Assembly: GCA_025356665.1 (NCBI GenBank)
Contig: JANXRV010000146.1
Span: 1 to 64,000 of the forward strand
Length of the DNA: 64,000 nt
Reading direction: 5' to 3'
DNA from: CAITSH01 sp025356665
Lineage (GTDB): Bacteria > Pseudomonadota > Gammaproteobacteria > Burkholderiales > SG8-39
This document shows positions 16,776 to 26,702 of the stretch, piece after piece. The notes below the pieces were generated by a model. The model did not search any database and was not told the origin of the DNA. It worked only from the letters and a program-made list of their open reading frames with translations. Numbering within the stretch: the first letter of the stretch is position 1; each line of letters starts with the position of its first letter. Position numbers and translations under genes: made by a program.

Positions 16776-17207
16776 TCAGCGCATAAGGATCAGCGGTGTG
16801 ATGGCGAGGTGGGCGACCTTGGTGGCTGTCGAGCCCATCAGCAGGTTGGCGGCGGCCGTCATGCCACGGGTGCCGATGCAGATGAGATCACATTTGTTCT
16901 TGCTGGCTTCGGCGACGATGGTTTCAGCAATCGCCCCGACCTTGATCAGCGGTTGGGTCGCATAGCCGGCTTTTTCAAGCAGCTTGATGCTGGCGGAAAG
17001 GGCTTCGCGACCTTCCTCCTGGTAGTAATTTTGCAAGGTCGATTTGCCGATTACCGCGCCCATGCCTCCCACTTGCGGCACCGGCAGGTGTACAAAAAGC
17101 GGGATGATCACCGGCGAATTTTTCCATTCTGCTGCCATGGCAATTAATTTGCGCGTGGCGTTGAGGGCGTGTTTCGATCCGTCGATGGAAAGCAGTATGC
17201 GGGTCAT
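16776..17207 (-). CDS. universal stress protein, UspA family
   Basis: A 143-residue UspA protein that starts TRILLSIDGSKHALNA and carries the ATP-binding loop GTRGMTAAANLLMGST (G-x2-G-x9-GS/T) near the end. In many facultative Betaproteobacteria and Pseudomonas such proteins are made under oxygen limitation. Here a perfect FNR box (17266-17279) is centred about 65 bp upstream of the start, so it should be switched on by the FNR protein encoded at 19459. Single-domain, full length. Confidence 0.9.
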   Translation of the reverse strand: MTRILLSIDGSKHALNATRKLIAMAAEWKNSPVIIPLFVHLPVPQVGGMGAVIGKSTLQNYYQEEGREALSASIKLLEKAGYATQPLIKVGAIAETIVAEASKNKCDLICIGTRGMTAAANLLMGSTATKVAHLAITPLILMR

Positions 17208-17265
17208 GGTTTTGCCTTGGCAGTTTGCGATGTTTTTAATTTTACGCTGCGGTTTTTTGTCCCTG

Positions 17266-17279
17266 TTGATCTACATCAA
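17266..17279 (-). promoter_or_regulatory. FNR box upstream of uspA
   Basis: TTGAT-CTAC-ATCAA matches the FNR consensus exactly. With the usual -41.5 spacing it would put the transcript start about 24 bp before the uspA ATG at 17207. Confidence 0.8.
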
Positions 17280-17303
17280 AAATCGTGTTTTCACCTTGTA
17301 TTT

Positions 17304-18017
17304 TCAGCCGGTCTTGAAGCCGAGGCAGAGCAGACCCTCGCGCAGGTGATCGGCCAGGCCGGGAATGCGCGCCAGACCAACAAGGCCGAAGCCGGCGATC
17401 AGCATGCCCGCGGCGATGCGCGTGGAGCGGCGGCGCAGTCGTCCACCAAAACGCGTCAACAGCCAGGAGGCGGCAAGGAGGTTGGGTAGTGTGCCGAGGC
17501 CAAACGTGAGCATGATGGCCGCCCCGCGTAGCGCGCTGCCGCTGACCAGCGCCAGCGCCAGCATGCTGTACACAAGGCCGCACGGGGTCCCGCCCCAGGC
17601 AAGACCGGCGGCGAAGCGACCGCCGGCGGAGTCGCCAGAGGGCAGTCTGGCTGTAAGCGGTCTTGCCGCGCGCCATAATTTCGCACCCGTGCTCTCAAGG
17701 GCAAGCATGGTGCTGCCGACGCCGGCAAGGTGCAGTCCGAGCAGGATCATCAGGCCGTTGGCGACGACAAACAGCATCAATTGCGCAGGGATCAAGCTAC
17801 CCGCGGCAATGCCCGCGCCGCCAATGCCCCCGACCAGCGCGCCGGCTGCGCTGTAGCTGGTGAGGCGGCCACCGTTGAACAGTAACTGCGCCTTGGTCGA
17901 CGGCGCTCTTTCAATACGGCGCAAAGTCATCGCGCCCACCACGCCGCCGCACATGCCCAGGCAATGCACGCCACCCAGTACGCCCACGGTGAGTGCGGTG
18001 AGCAGCGTTGCATTCAT
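17304..18017 (-). CDS. TauE/SafE-like (DsbD_2/CcoI-associated) membrane transporter
   Basis: A 237-residue inner-membrane protein with about six hydrophobic helices. It opens GVLGGVHCLGMCGGVVG, the C-x3-C signature of the 'sulfite exporter TauE/SafE, urease-accessory-like' family that often sits beside cbb3 oxidase genes; the second half repeats the theme with GGTPCGLVYSML. Members near cco genes are thought to help copper delivery or cytochrome maturation. Its start overlaps the hemN stop base at 18017, so they are co-translated. Confidence 0.75.
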   Translation of the reverse strand: MNATLLTALTVGVLGGVHCLGMCGGVVGAMTLRRIERAPSTKAQLLFNGGRLTSYSAAGALVGGIGGAGIAAGSLIPAQLMLFVVANGLMILLGLHLAGVGSTMLALESTGAKLWRAARPLTARLPSGDSAGGRFAAGLAWGGTPCGLVYSMLALALVSGSALRGAAIMLTFGLGTLPNLLAASWLLTRFGGRLRRRSTRIAAGMLIAGFGLVGLARIPGLADHLREGLLCLGFKTG

Positions 18018-19429
18018 CAGACCACCTGGGAATAGCGCGCGCGCTGTTCTGCGGCGCGCAAATAGCGGTCAAAGACCATGCAGATGGGGCGCACCAGCAG
18101 GCGTCCGCGCGCTGTGACATTGATGTAGTCGCCTTCTATCACGACCAGACCGAGACGCGCGAGTTCTTCCAGGTCGGCGAGTTCTGAGGCGAAGTAGCGG
18201 CGGAAATCGATCATGCAGGCAATCTCCACCGACGAAATGCAAAGCTCGAAATGGCACATCAGCGCCTGGATGACGGTGCGGCGTGCCAGGTCATCGGGGG
18301 TCAGCGCCAGTCCGCGCATGACCGGGAGAATGCCGCTATCGAGGCTGTCGTAGTACGCCGGCAGGTCACGGAAATTTTGGCTGTAGGTGCTGCCCACGCT
18401 GCTGATGGCCGAAACGCCAATGCCGACGAGATCGGTGTTGGCGCGCGTCGAGTAGCCCTGGAAATTGCGGTGCAGCCGGCCCTGCAGCTTAGCCTGGGTG
18501 AGTTCGTCATCGGGTTTGGCGAAGTGGTCCATGCCGATGTAGACATAGCCCGCGTCGGTCAGCGTTTGTATGGCGAGCACCATCAGGGCCACGCGCGCCG
18601 CCGGGGTGGGCAATTGCGCTTCATTGATACGGCGCTGCGGTTTGAACACACTAGGGAGATGGGCATAACCATAAAGCGCGATGCGTTCGGGCGACATGCG
18701 CAGCACATGCGCCAGGCTTGCGCTGAAACCCTCCGTTGTTTGTTGCGGCAGGCCGTAGATCAGGTCAAAGCTGATAGACCGGATGCCGTGCTGGCGCGCC
18801 TCGGTGACGGCGAGCTCGGTCTGTTCCACGCTCTGTACGCGGTTGACCGCCACTTGCACACGGCTGTCGAAGTCCTGCACACCCATGCTGATGCGGTTGA
18901 AGCCCAGTTGGGCCAGGCAGGCCATGGTCTCCCTGTTTACCGTGCGCGGATCGATCTCGATGGAAAACTCGCCGTCCGGGGTGAGGTCAAAATTGCGCCG
19001 GATGAACTCCATGATCTGGTTCATTTCCGCCAGGCTGTGGAAGGTGGGGGTGCCGCCGCCCCAGTGCAATTGTTCCACGGTCTGGCGCGTGCCAAGACTC
19101 TGCACGACCAGATCCATTTCACGGGCGATATAGCCGACATATTCGGTGGCCCGATCGCGTTTGCGGGTGATTATCTTGTTGCAGGCGCAGTAATAGCAGA
19201 TAGAGTCGCAGAATGGCAGGTGCAGGTATAATGACATCGGTCTGCGGGAACGTTGGCGACCGCGGTTTTCAAGGGTTTGGTGGTACGCCGCCTCGTCGAA
19301 GGCCTCAACAAAGCGGTCAGCGGTCGGATACGAGGTGTAGCGCGGGCCAGATTTGTCAAAACGCGACAGCAGATTTGTATCAATAACCAGTTCATCCGGG
19401 TTTTGTTGGTGAAATTTTTGCACGGTCAC
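18017..19429 (-). CDS. hemN: oxygen-independent coproporphyrinogen III dehydrogenase
   Basis: A 470-residue radical-SAM enzyme that decarboxylates coproporphyrinogen III to protoporphyrinogen IX without oxygen, for haem synthesis under low O2. The cluster-binding C74-x3-C78-x2-C81 is in PFCDSICYYCACNK, and the N-terminal GPRYTSYPTADRF is typical of true HemN. The start is GTG with GGGAAG upstream. It is divergent from fnr with only 29 bp between and is followed by the TauE/SafE-like gene. Confidence 0.95.
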   Translation of the reverse strand: MTVQKFHQQNPDELVIDTNLLSRFDKSGPRYTSYPTADRFVEAFDEAAYHQTLENRGRQRSRRPMSLYLHLPFCDSICYYCACNKIITRKRDRATEYVGYIAREMDLVVQSLGTRQTVEQLHWGGGTPTFHSLAEMNQIMEFIRRNFDLTPDGEFSIEIDPRTVNRETMACLAQLGFNRISMGVQDFDSRVQVAVNRVQSVEQTELAVTEARQHGIRSISFDLIYGLPQQTTEGFSASLAHVLRMSPERIALYGYAHLPSVFKPQRRINEAQLPTPAARVALMVLAIQTLTDAGYVYIGMDHFAKPDDELTQAKLQGRLHRNFQGYSTRANTDLVGIGVSAISSVGSTYSQNFRDLPAYYDSLDSGILPVMRGLALTPDDLARRTVIQALMCHFELCISSVEIACMIDFRRYFASELADLEELARLGLVVIEGDYINVTARGRLLVRPICMVFDRYLRAAEQRARYSQVV

Positions 19430-19458
19430 GGACTTCCCGAAAAAAAATAAGGGGTTAC

Positions 19459-20196
19459 ATGAACGCGCCGGTAGCTAAGGTCAACCTCAAGCAACTCCAG
19501 ACGCATTGTTCCTCTTGCAGCCTGCGTGAATTGTGCCTCCCCATGGGGCTCAGCGAAGAGGAGGTCGAGCATCTCGACCGGCTCGTTTCCAACCGGCGTC
19601 AACTCAAACGCGGTGACTGTCTTTACCGCAACGGCGATGCCTTCGCCTCCATTTATGCGGTGCGCAGCGGGTTTTTCAAAAGTCGCGTGACCAGCGATGA
19701 CGGGCGCGACCAGGTCACCGGTTTTCACATGCCCGGAGAAATCATCGGCATGGATGGCATCGGCACGGAGCGCCATACGCTGGACACCGTCGCCCTCGAA
19801 GACAGTGAAGTCTGCGTCATCCCGTTCGCGCGGCTGGAAGAAATTTCCCACGAAGTAAAAAACCTGCAACGGCAGTTCCACAAGGTCATGAGCCGCGAAC
19901 TGGTGCGTGACCAGGGCGTCATGATGCTGCTGGGCACCATGCGCGCCGAGGAACGCGTTTCGGCCTTCCTCATCAACCTGTCGCAAAGGTTTCTGGCGCG
20001 CGGCTGGTCCCCGTCCGATTTTCACCTGCGCATGACGCGTGAGGAAATCGGCAGCTACCTCGGGCTCAAACTCGAAACGGTCAGCCGCCTGTTTTCGCGC
20101 TTCCAGGAAGAGGGACTCGTGTCTGTGCAGCAAAAACATATCCGTATTCTTGACGTGCCCGGTTTGAAGAAAATAGTCGGTCAGGAGCCCTGCTGA
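19459..20196 (+). CDS. fnr: FNR-type oxygen-sensing transcriptional regulator
   Basis: A 245-residue CRP/FNR-family regulator. The oxygen-labile [4Fe-4S] ligands are present: C17, C20 and C26 near the N-terminus (HCSSCSLRELC) and C119 in the sensor domain (DSEVC). The cyclic-nucleotide-like fold covers about 35-150, and the recognition helix carries E206...S209-R210 (ETVSRLF), which reads TTGAT half sites. Under low oxygen it should bind the boxes found here before uspA, ccoN, the DUF2892-ccoI unit and nirK. AAGGGG precedes the ATG. Confidence 0.95.
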   Translation: MNAPVAKVNLKQLQTHCSSCSLRELCLPMGLSEEEVEHLDRLVSNRRQLKRGDCLYRNGDAFASIYAVRSGFFKSRVTSDDGRDQVTGFHMPGEIIGMDGIGTERHTLDTVALEDSEVCVIPFARLEEISHEVKNLQRQFHKVMSRELVRDQGVMMLLGTMRAEERVSAFLINLSQRFLARGWSPSDFHLRMTREEIGSYLGLKLETVSRLFSRFQEEGLVSVQQKHIRILDVPGLKKIVGQEPC

Positions 20197-20205
20197 TTTT
20201 GTGTT

Positions 20206-20649
20206 CTAGCGGTACACCACCACGGGAATTTTCGAATGGGTCAGCACCTGGTTGGTCACGCTGCCCATCAGTAAGCCGGCAATGCCGCGACGCCCGTGCG
20301 AGGCCATGAAAATCGCATCGCATTTTTTCTTCTTTGCCGTGGCGACGATGCCCGCGTAGGGAATGACGGCCTTGGCCGATACGGTTTCACAGGCAACGCC
20401 TGCTGCGAGGGCCGTTTTCTTTATCGACGCCAAGTGTTTTTCGGCCAACGCCTTGCTCTGGCGTTCCAGGTTGTTGGTCATGCTCTTTGGCAGCATGTAG
20501 CCCTCAGAGTAAGCGTAGCGGATGGTCTCGTCCAGCGCTTGATATACGACCACTTTGGCACCGACCGCCGCGGCGAACTCGATACCGGCCTTGACGGCCT
20601 TGGCGGCGATTTTGGAACCGTCGGTGGGGATCAGGATATTCTTGAACAT
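20206..20649 (-). CDS. universal stress protein, UspA family
   Basis: A 147-residue UspA protein (MFKNILIPTDGSKIAAKAVK at the start; nucleotide-binding loop ASHGRRGIAGLLMGSV near the end, followed by the usual IPVVVYR C-terminus). The ATG at 20649 was chosen because GAGGAG lies nine bases before it; a longer frame would run through a tandem repeat. It is convergent with fnr, ten bases apart. Five 11-bp direct repeats (20686-20740) sit about 40-90 bp upstream of the start. Confidence 0.92.
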   Translation of the reverse strand: MFKNILIPTDGSKIAAKAVKAGIEFAAAVGAKVVVYQALDETIRYAYSEGYMLPKSMTNNLERQSKALAEKHLASIKKTALAAGVACETVSAKAVIPYAGIVATAKKKKCDAIFMASHGRRGIAGLLMGSVTNQVLTHSKIPVVVYR

Positions 20650-20685
20650 GGTGGTTTCTCCTCTGACAGCGTTATAGAATCTTGC

Positions 20686-20740
20686 CTTGATGTTGCGTTG
20701 ATGTTGCCTTGATGTTGCCTTGATGTTGCCTTGACGTTGC
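20686..20740. repeat. five tandem 11-bp repeats upstream of uspA
   Basis: The unit CTTGATGTTGC occurs five times in a row with two single-base variants (GTTGATGTTGC and CTTGACGTTGC). The period is about one helical turn and every unit holds a TTGAT/C, the FNR half site. It may be a regulator-binding array or a slippage-prone repeat. Confidence 0.7.
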
Positions 20741-20754
20741 GATAACAATGTTGG

Positions 20755-21051
20755 CTAACAGCCCCCGGGCTCAGAACGCCTCGGACAAGCTGCCCGGCGC
20801 TCGGCGCCAGGCCGGGGGCAGCGGTTTATTTCGTAAGCTGAGCGTTGCAGCAGGCAGGTCATGCCACTGGCGCAGGCGCCTAGCGCCCAGAAAAAGAAAA
20901 ACCCCAGGGTGTAGGCGCCCATACGGCCGAGTTCCAGAGACTCGCCAAACAGGTGCATATCCGCAGGGTCGAACACAGCGAAGACGACGCCTACAGCGGG
21001 GATGGCGATAAAAAATGCCGGCCACAGAACCCAGATCAGGCGCTGCATCAT
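20755..21051 (-). CDS. small membrane protein of the cco operon
   Basis: A 98-residue protein with two hydrophobic helices (LIWVLWPAFFIAIPAVGVVFAVF at the start, then GAYTLGFFFFWALGACASGM). It starts inside the ccoH stop (ATGA overlap), so it is the last gene of the ccoNOQPGH operon. Similar two-helix proteins follow ccoH in other Betaproteobacteria, but I know of no assigned function; help in oxidase assembly is inferred from position. The C-terminal Arg/Cys/Pro-rich tail is unlike a membrane segment. Confidence 0.65.
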   Translation of the reverse strand: MMQRLIWVLWPAFFIAIPAVGVVFAVFDPADMHLFGESLELGRMGAYTLGFFFFWALGACASGMTCLLQRSAYEINRCPRPGAERRAACPRRSEPGGC

Positions 21052-21605
21052 TTTGCCACCCCACCCGCAACGGCCTGGGCATGAGGCTGCGTCCGCGCAA
21101 ACGGGGTTTGGGCTCTCTGCCCCAGTGAGACCTGATCCTGTTTGCTGCGCCATGCGCCCACCAGACGCCAGCCCGCCTCGCGGTCTTCCAGTTGCAGGCG
21201 CCAGGTACCATCGCCGGTGGCCTGCAGGGGCGCCTCATAAAGGCCGGAGGAAACTCCTTTTAATGCGACGCTCTGGTCGCGTCCGGGAAGGGTGGGGTGG
21301 AGCAAGGACAGTCGCATTGACGCGGTCGGGCTGTCTTGTCCGATTAGCGTAATGCGAACCCGGTCGCGGCCGGGATTGAAAAGGATGTCGGCCGACAGGC
21401 CCAGCGTGGTGGCTTTTTCGTCACGTTGCAGGGTCTGGTTGATGACCAGGCCCTGCTTGTAATAATCGTCCGAAACCAGTCCGTCGCTGGTGCGCCAGGC
21501 GATCACCGCCGTGCTGACGCCGGCAACAACGACGATCGCCGGGCCGGCCATCACCAGCCACGGCCAGGGTTCGCGATACCACGGTTGTACTTGTGCGCTT
21601 GACAT
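21048..21605 (-). CDS. ccoH: FixH/CcoH cbb3-oxidase assembly protein
   Basis: A 185-residue protein with one N-terminal membrane helix (about 14-36; PWLVMAGPAIVVVAGVST) and a periplasmic domain starting with SDGLVSDDYYKQGLVINQTL, the FixH signature. CcoH stays bound to cbb3 oxidase and is needed for its assembly and stability. It is 23 bp after ccoG and overlaps the following small membrane protein gene. Confidence 0.9.
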   Translation of the reverse strand: MSSAQVQPWYREPWPWLVMAGPAIVVVAGVSTAVIAWRTSDGLVSDDYYKQGLVINQTLQRDEKATTLGLSADILFNPGRDRVRITLIGQDSPTASMRLSLLHPTLPGRDQSVALKGVSSGLYEAPLQATGDGTWRLQLEDREAGWRLVGAWRSKQDQVSLGQRAQTPFARTQPHAQAVAGGVAK

Positions 21606-21628
21606 GGGTTTGCCTCCTTGGCGCAGCG

Positions 21629-23143
<1,515 letters not shown>

Positions 23144-23161
23144 TGCAGTTTTAAATTTTCG

Positions 23162-24097
23162 CTACTTTGCCGCGGCGTCTTGTTTTGTATCCCGATGGGA
23201 CAGGCTGTAGACGTAGGCGGCGAGAACGTGCACGCGCGCTTCGCCGAGAAAATCTTTTTGTGCCGGCATGACGTTGTTGCGGCCCTTGGTGATGGTCTCG
23301 ATGATGGTTGCCTCCGAGGATCCGTACAGCCAGGTTTTGTCGGTCAGGTTGGGCGCACCCAGTTGCTGGTTGCCCTTGCCATCGGCCCCGTGGCAGGCGA
23401 CGCAATTTTGCGTGAACACCGGCCTGCCGCGCGCCACGCGGATATCATCGGCGGCGAGCCCGGACAGCGAACGCACATAGTGGGCGACATCCTTGGCACC
23501 TTCACCGGCGAGGATAGCGCCAAAGGGCGGCATGATGCCGTTGCGGCCGTTGAGGATGGTGGTCTTGATCACCTCCGGTTCGCCGCCGTAGAGCCAGTCG
23601 CCGTCGGTGAGGTTGGGAAAGCCGCGGCTGCCGGCGCCATCCGAGGAGTGGCATTGCGCGCAGTAGGTGAGAAAGAGTTTCTGGCCGGCGGCGCGCGCAG
23701 CCGGATCGGCGGCGGCCTGCTTGATGTCGAGTGCGGCGAATTTCTGGAACACCGGACCGTAGTCCTTTTCCGCTTGCGCCACTTCGGCCTTGTATTCACC
23801 GATCGAGGTCCATTTTCCCGATCCGGCGTAGCTGCCGAGTCCGGGATAAAACCACAGATAGGCGAGGCCGAACACGATGGTGATGTAGAACAGCCAGATC
23901 CACCAGCGCGGCAGCGGGTTGTTGTACTCGCCGAGGTCCTCGTCCCACAGGTGGCCGGTCGTGCCGCTTATGCCGGCACTGCTGGCCGGGACGCGTTTGC
24001 TGGACAGCGACTGGAGCAGCACGGCGCAGGCGGCGATGCTGACCAACGTGATGATGCCGATGTAAAAGTCCCAGAAGCCGCTGGTGAAATCAGCCAT
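23162..24097 (-). CDS. ccoP: cbb3-type cytochrome c oxidase subunit III (dihaem)
   Basis: A 311-residue subunit with two N-terminal membrane helices (about 8-27 and 65-83; PRWWIWLFYITIVFGLAYLW) and two c-type haem sites, CAQCH and CVACH, each followed by a later methionine ligand (NGIMPPFG; NNVMPAQ). It takes electrons from soluble cytochromes and passes them to CcoO/CcoN. The ATG at 24097 overlaps the ccoQ stop as TAATG. Full length. Confidence 0.96.
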   Translation of the reverse strand: MADFTSGFWDFYIGIITLVSIAACAVLLQSLSSKRVPASSAGISGTTGHLWDEDLGEYNNPLPRWWIWLFYITIVFGLAYLWFYPGLGSYAGSGKWTSIGEYKAEVAQAEKDYGPVFQKFAALDIKQAAADPAARAAGQKLFLTYCAQCHSSDGAGSRGFPNLTDGDWLYGGEPEVIKTTILNGRNGIMPPFGAILAGEGAKDVAHYVRSLSGLAADDIRVARGRPVFTQNCVACHGADGKGNQQLGAPNLTDKTWLYGSSEATIIETITKGRNNVMPAQKDFLGEARVHVLAAYVYSLSHRDTKQDAAAK

Positions 24098-24273
24098 TAC
24101 TTCTCTCCCCGTGCCTGATCGGCAAACTCGTCGTTTTCCTCGAATGGAATGCGCGCTGCTTCGTCGAAGCCGCGCTTGCTGCGCTTGCCGTAGGCCCATA
24201 GCAGGATGCCCATGAAAATGATGAAGCTCACAACGGTGACGGCCTCGCGGATGATGTTGATGTCCATGTCCAT
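24097..24273 (-). CDS. ccoQ: cbb3-type oxidase small subunit CcoQ
   Basis: A 58-residue protein reading MDMDINIIREAVTVVSFIIF at the start, with one membrane helix (about 11-27) followed by LLWAYGKRSKRGFDEAA and an acidic tail, the usual CcoQ/FixQ layout. It stabilises the cbb3 complex. It lies between ccoO and ccoP, and its TAA stop overlaps the ccoP ATG. Too short for many gene callers. Confidence 0.9.
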   Translation of the reverse strand: MDMDINIIREAVTVVSFIIFMGILLWAYGKRSKRGFDEAARIPFEENDEFADQARGEK

Positions 24274-24363
24274 AGTGGTTGGCGCTTCGGGCTAGGCCCT
24301 GGTGCAGTTCCCCCGGTTCAGGTTGAATTGGTTCATGTTTTTGTCGTTGCGGTCGCAGTTGCG

Positions 24364-24978
24364 TCAGCGTGCCGTTTTGATGGCGGTGCCCAGCACCTGC
24401 AGGTAGGCGATCAGCGCGTCCTGCTCGGTCTTGCCGGCGAGCGCTTTGGGCGCCCCGGCGATGTCCTCTTCGCTGTAGGGATGGCCCAGCGTGCGCAGCA
24501 CCTTGAATTTTTTCTCGATATGCCTTGCATCGGCGATGCTTGTTTCAAGCCACGGATAGCCGGGCATGTTTGATTCGGGAACAAGGTCGCGCGGGTTGTT
24601 CAGGTGGATGCGGTGCCAGTCGTCGCTGTAGCGTCCGCCGACGCGGGCGAGGTCGGGGCCGGTGCGTTTGCTGCCCCACTGGAAGGGTCGGTCATAGACG
24701 AATTCGCCGGCAACCGAGTAGTGGCCGTAGCGCTCGGTCTCGGCGCGGAACGGCCGGATCATTTGCGAGTGGCAGTTGTAGCACCCCTCGCGTACATAAA
24801 TGTCGCGACCGGTCAGTTGCAGCGCGGTGTAAGGCTTGAGGCCGGACACCGGTTCGGTCGTCGATTTCTGGAAGAACAGCGGCACGATTTCCACCAATCC
24901 GCCGACACTGACCGTCAGGATCACCAGAATGATGAGCAGGGCGCTGTTTTTTTCAATAAGTTCGTGGCTGAATTTCAT
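24364..24978 (-). CDS. ccoO: cbb3-type cytochrome c oxidase subunit II (monohaem)
   Basis: A 204-residue subunit with one N-terminal membrane anchor (about 12-35) and a periplasmic c-type haem domain with EGCYNCHSQMIRPF (C-x-x-C-H) and a methionine ligand in PESNMPGYPW. It passes electrons to CcoN. It lies 12 bp after ccoN and 90 bp before ccoQ. Confidence 0.96.
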   Translation of the reverse strand: MKFSHELIEKNSALLIILVILTVSVGGLVEIVPLFFQKSTTEPVSGLKPYTALQLTGRDIYVREGCYNCHSQMIRPFRAETERYGHYSVAGEFVYDRPFQWGSKRTGPDLARVGGRYSDDWHRIHLNNPRDLVPESNMPGYPWLETSIADARHIEKKFKVLRTLGHPYSEEDIAGAPKALAGKTEQDALIAYLQVLGTAIKTAR

Positions 24979-24990
24979 CTTCTTCCTCGA

Positions 24991-26430
24991 TCAGGCGTGT
25001 GCGTGAGCCGGGGTCAGCATCACGGCCGGTATTGGTGCGTCCGTGGCGCGTCCGTTGGCGATGGTCATCCATACGTTCCAGGCCATGACGAACATGCCCG
25101 AGAGGTAAAGAAGGCCGCCGGCGAGGCGTATCCCGTAGAAGGGGTAGGTCGCCTTGACGCTTTCGACAAACGAATAGGTCAGGGTGCCGTCCGGACTGAC
25201 CGCACGCCACATCAGACCCTGCATCACGCCGGCGATCCACATGGCGGCGATGTAGAGGACGATGCCCACCGTCGCCACCCAGAAGTGCAGCGTGATGGCC
25301 GGAATGCTGTACATCTCCCGCCGGCTGAACAGTCGCGGGATCAGGTAATAGAGGCTGCCCATGCTGACCAGACCGACCCAGCCGAGCGCGCCTGAGTGCA
25401 CGTGGCCGACCGTCCAGTCGGTGTAATGCGACAGCGCGTTTACGGTCTTGATCGACATCATCGGCCCCTCAAAGGTCGACATGCCGTAGAAGGACAGCGA
25501 CACGATGAGGAACTTCAGGATCGGATCGGTGCGCAGTTTGTGCCAGGCGCCCGACAGCGTCATCATGCCGTTGATCATGCCGCCCCACGACGGTGCCAGC
25601 AGGATCAGCGAGAACACCATCCCCAGCGATTGCGTCCAGTCGGGCAGTGCGGTGTAGTGCAGGTGGTGTGGGCCGGCCCACATGTAGGTGAAGATCAGCG
25701 CCCAGAAGTGCACCACCGACAGGCGGTAGGAATAGACAGGGCGCCCAGCCTGCTTTGGGATGAAGTAATACATCATGCCGAGAAAGCCTGCGGTAAGGAA
25801 AAAGCCCACCGCATTGTGGCCGTACCACCACTGCACCATGGCGTCCTGCACGCCAGCGTAGGCGGAGTACGATTTCCAGAAACTCACCGGAATCGCGGCG
25901 CTGTTGACAAGGTGCAGCAGCGCCACGGTCAGGATAAAGGCGCCGAAAAACCAGTTGGCGACGTAAAGGTGCGGGGTTTTGCGTTTGGCCACGGTGCCGA
26001 AAAAAACCACGGCGTAGGATACCCACACCAGAGTGATCAGGATGTCTATCGGCCACTCGAGTTCGGCGTACTCCTTGCCCGAGGTGATACCCAGAGGCAG
26101 GGTGATCGCCGCGAGCAGGATCACTGCCTGCCAGCCCCAGAAGGTGAACCCGGCGAGCCAGCCGCAAAACAAACGCACCTGACAAGTGCGCTGGACGATG
26201 TAGTAGGAGGTGGCGAACAGGGCGCACCCGCCGAAGGCGAAAATTACCGCATTGGTATGCAAAGGTCGCAAGCGGCCGTAGCTAAGCCACGGAATGTTGA
26301 AGTTGAGTTCGGGTGCGTACAACTGGGCGGCGATAATGACCCCCACCAGCATGCCGACGATGCCCCATACCACGGACATCACCGCGAACTGCCTGACGAC
26401 TTTGTAGTTGTAACTGGTGGCTTCCATCAT
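24991..26430 (-). CDS. ccoN: cbb3-type cytochrome c oxidase catalytic subunit I
   Basis: A 479-residue, twelve-helix haem-copper oxidase subunit that reduces O2 to water with high affinity and pumps protons. Haem and CuB histidines are seen in LRPLHTNAVIF, WWYGHNAVGFFL, YMWAGPHHLHYTALPDW and DWTVGHVHSGALGW; the cross-linked tyrosine region is FYGMSTFEGPMMSIKTVN. First gene of ccoNOQPGH. An FNR box is centred about 87 bp upstream of the start. Confidence 0.97.
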   Translation of the reverse strand: MMEATSYNYKVVRQFAVMSVVWGIVGMLVGVIIAAQLYAPELNFNIPWLSYGRLRPLHTNAVIFAFGGCALFATSYYIVQRTCQVRLFCGWLAGFTFWGWQAVILLAAITLPLGITSGKEYAELEWPIDILITLVWVSYAVVFFGTVAKRKTPHLYVANWFFGAFILTVALLHLVNSAAIPVSFWKSYSAYAGVQDAMVQWWYGHNAVGFFLTAGFLGMMYYFIPKQAGRPVYSYRLSVVHFWALIFTYMWAGPHHLHYTALPDWTQSLGMVFSLILLAPSWGGMINGMMTLSGAWHKLRTDPILKFLIVSLSFYGMSTFEGPMMSIKTVNALSHYTDWTVGHVHSGALGWVGLVSMGSLYYLIPRLFSRREMYSIPAITLHFWVATVGIVLYIAAMWIAGVMQGLMWRAVSPDGTLTYSFVESVKATYPFYGIRLAGGLLYLSGMFVMAWNVWMTIANGRATDAPIPAVMLTPAHAHA

Positions 26431-26509
26431 CCCCTGGTCTCTCTATATTGTTGTTGCGAGGCGTTGCAGCGCGTGTGCCGGAATCTTAACAATCTGCAAC
26501 AGGGGGCAT

Positions 26510-26523
26510 TTGACTTGGATCAA
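26510..26523 (-). promoter_or_regulatory. FNR box upstream of ccoN
   Basis: TTGAC-TTGG-ATCAA, one mismatch to consensus. It overlaps the end of ccoS, and at -41.5 would give a transcript start near 26475, about 45 bp before the ccoN ATG. Confidence 0.75.
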
Positions 26524-26702
26524 GGCGGAGGTTCCTGCGGGGCGGACGAGGGCGGTTTCGGATTGTCATCGTCGGCAAGGATTCGCAGGGCCGGCCCGTC
26601 CAGGTCATCGAACTGCCCGCTTTTGAGCGCAAACCAGAACACCACCGCGATGAGAAACACCAGCACGACGCTGAGCGGGATCAATAAATACAGAATTTCC
26701 AT
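26520..26702 (-). CDS. ccoS: cbb3 oxidase maturation protein CcoS
   Basis: A 60-residue single-helix protein (MEILYLLIPLSVVLVFLIAV) with the conserved W-x-x-x-x-GQFDDLDGPA segment, then a Pro-rich tail. CcoS is needed for insertion of haem and copper into CcoN. Its start overlaps the ccoI stop region at 26702, and the ccoN FNR box overlaps its stop. Confidence 0.92.
   Translation of the reverse strand: MEILYLLIPLSVVLVFLIAVVFWFALKSGQFDDLDGPALRILADDDNPKPPSSAPQEPPP

Noticed and set aside
20686..20740. Tandem repeats considered as a CRISPR array
   Set aside because: Units are only 11 bp and directly adjacent with no spacers; no cas genes are near.
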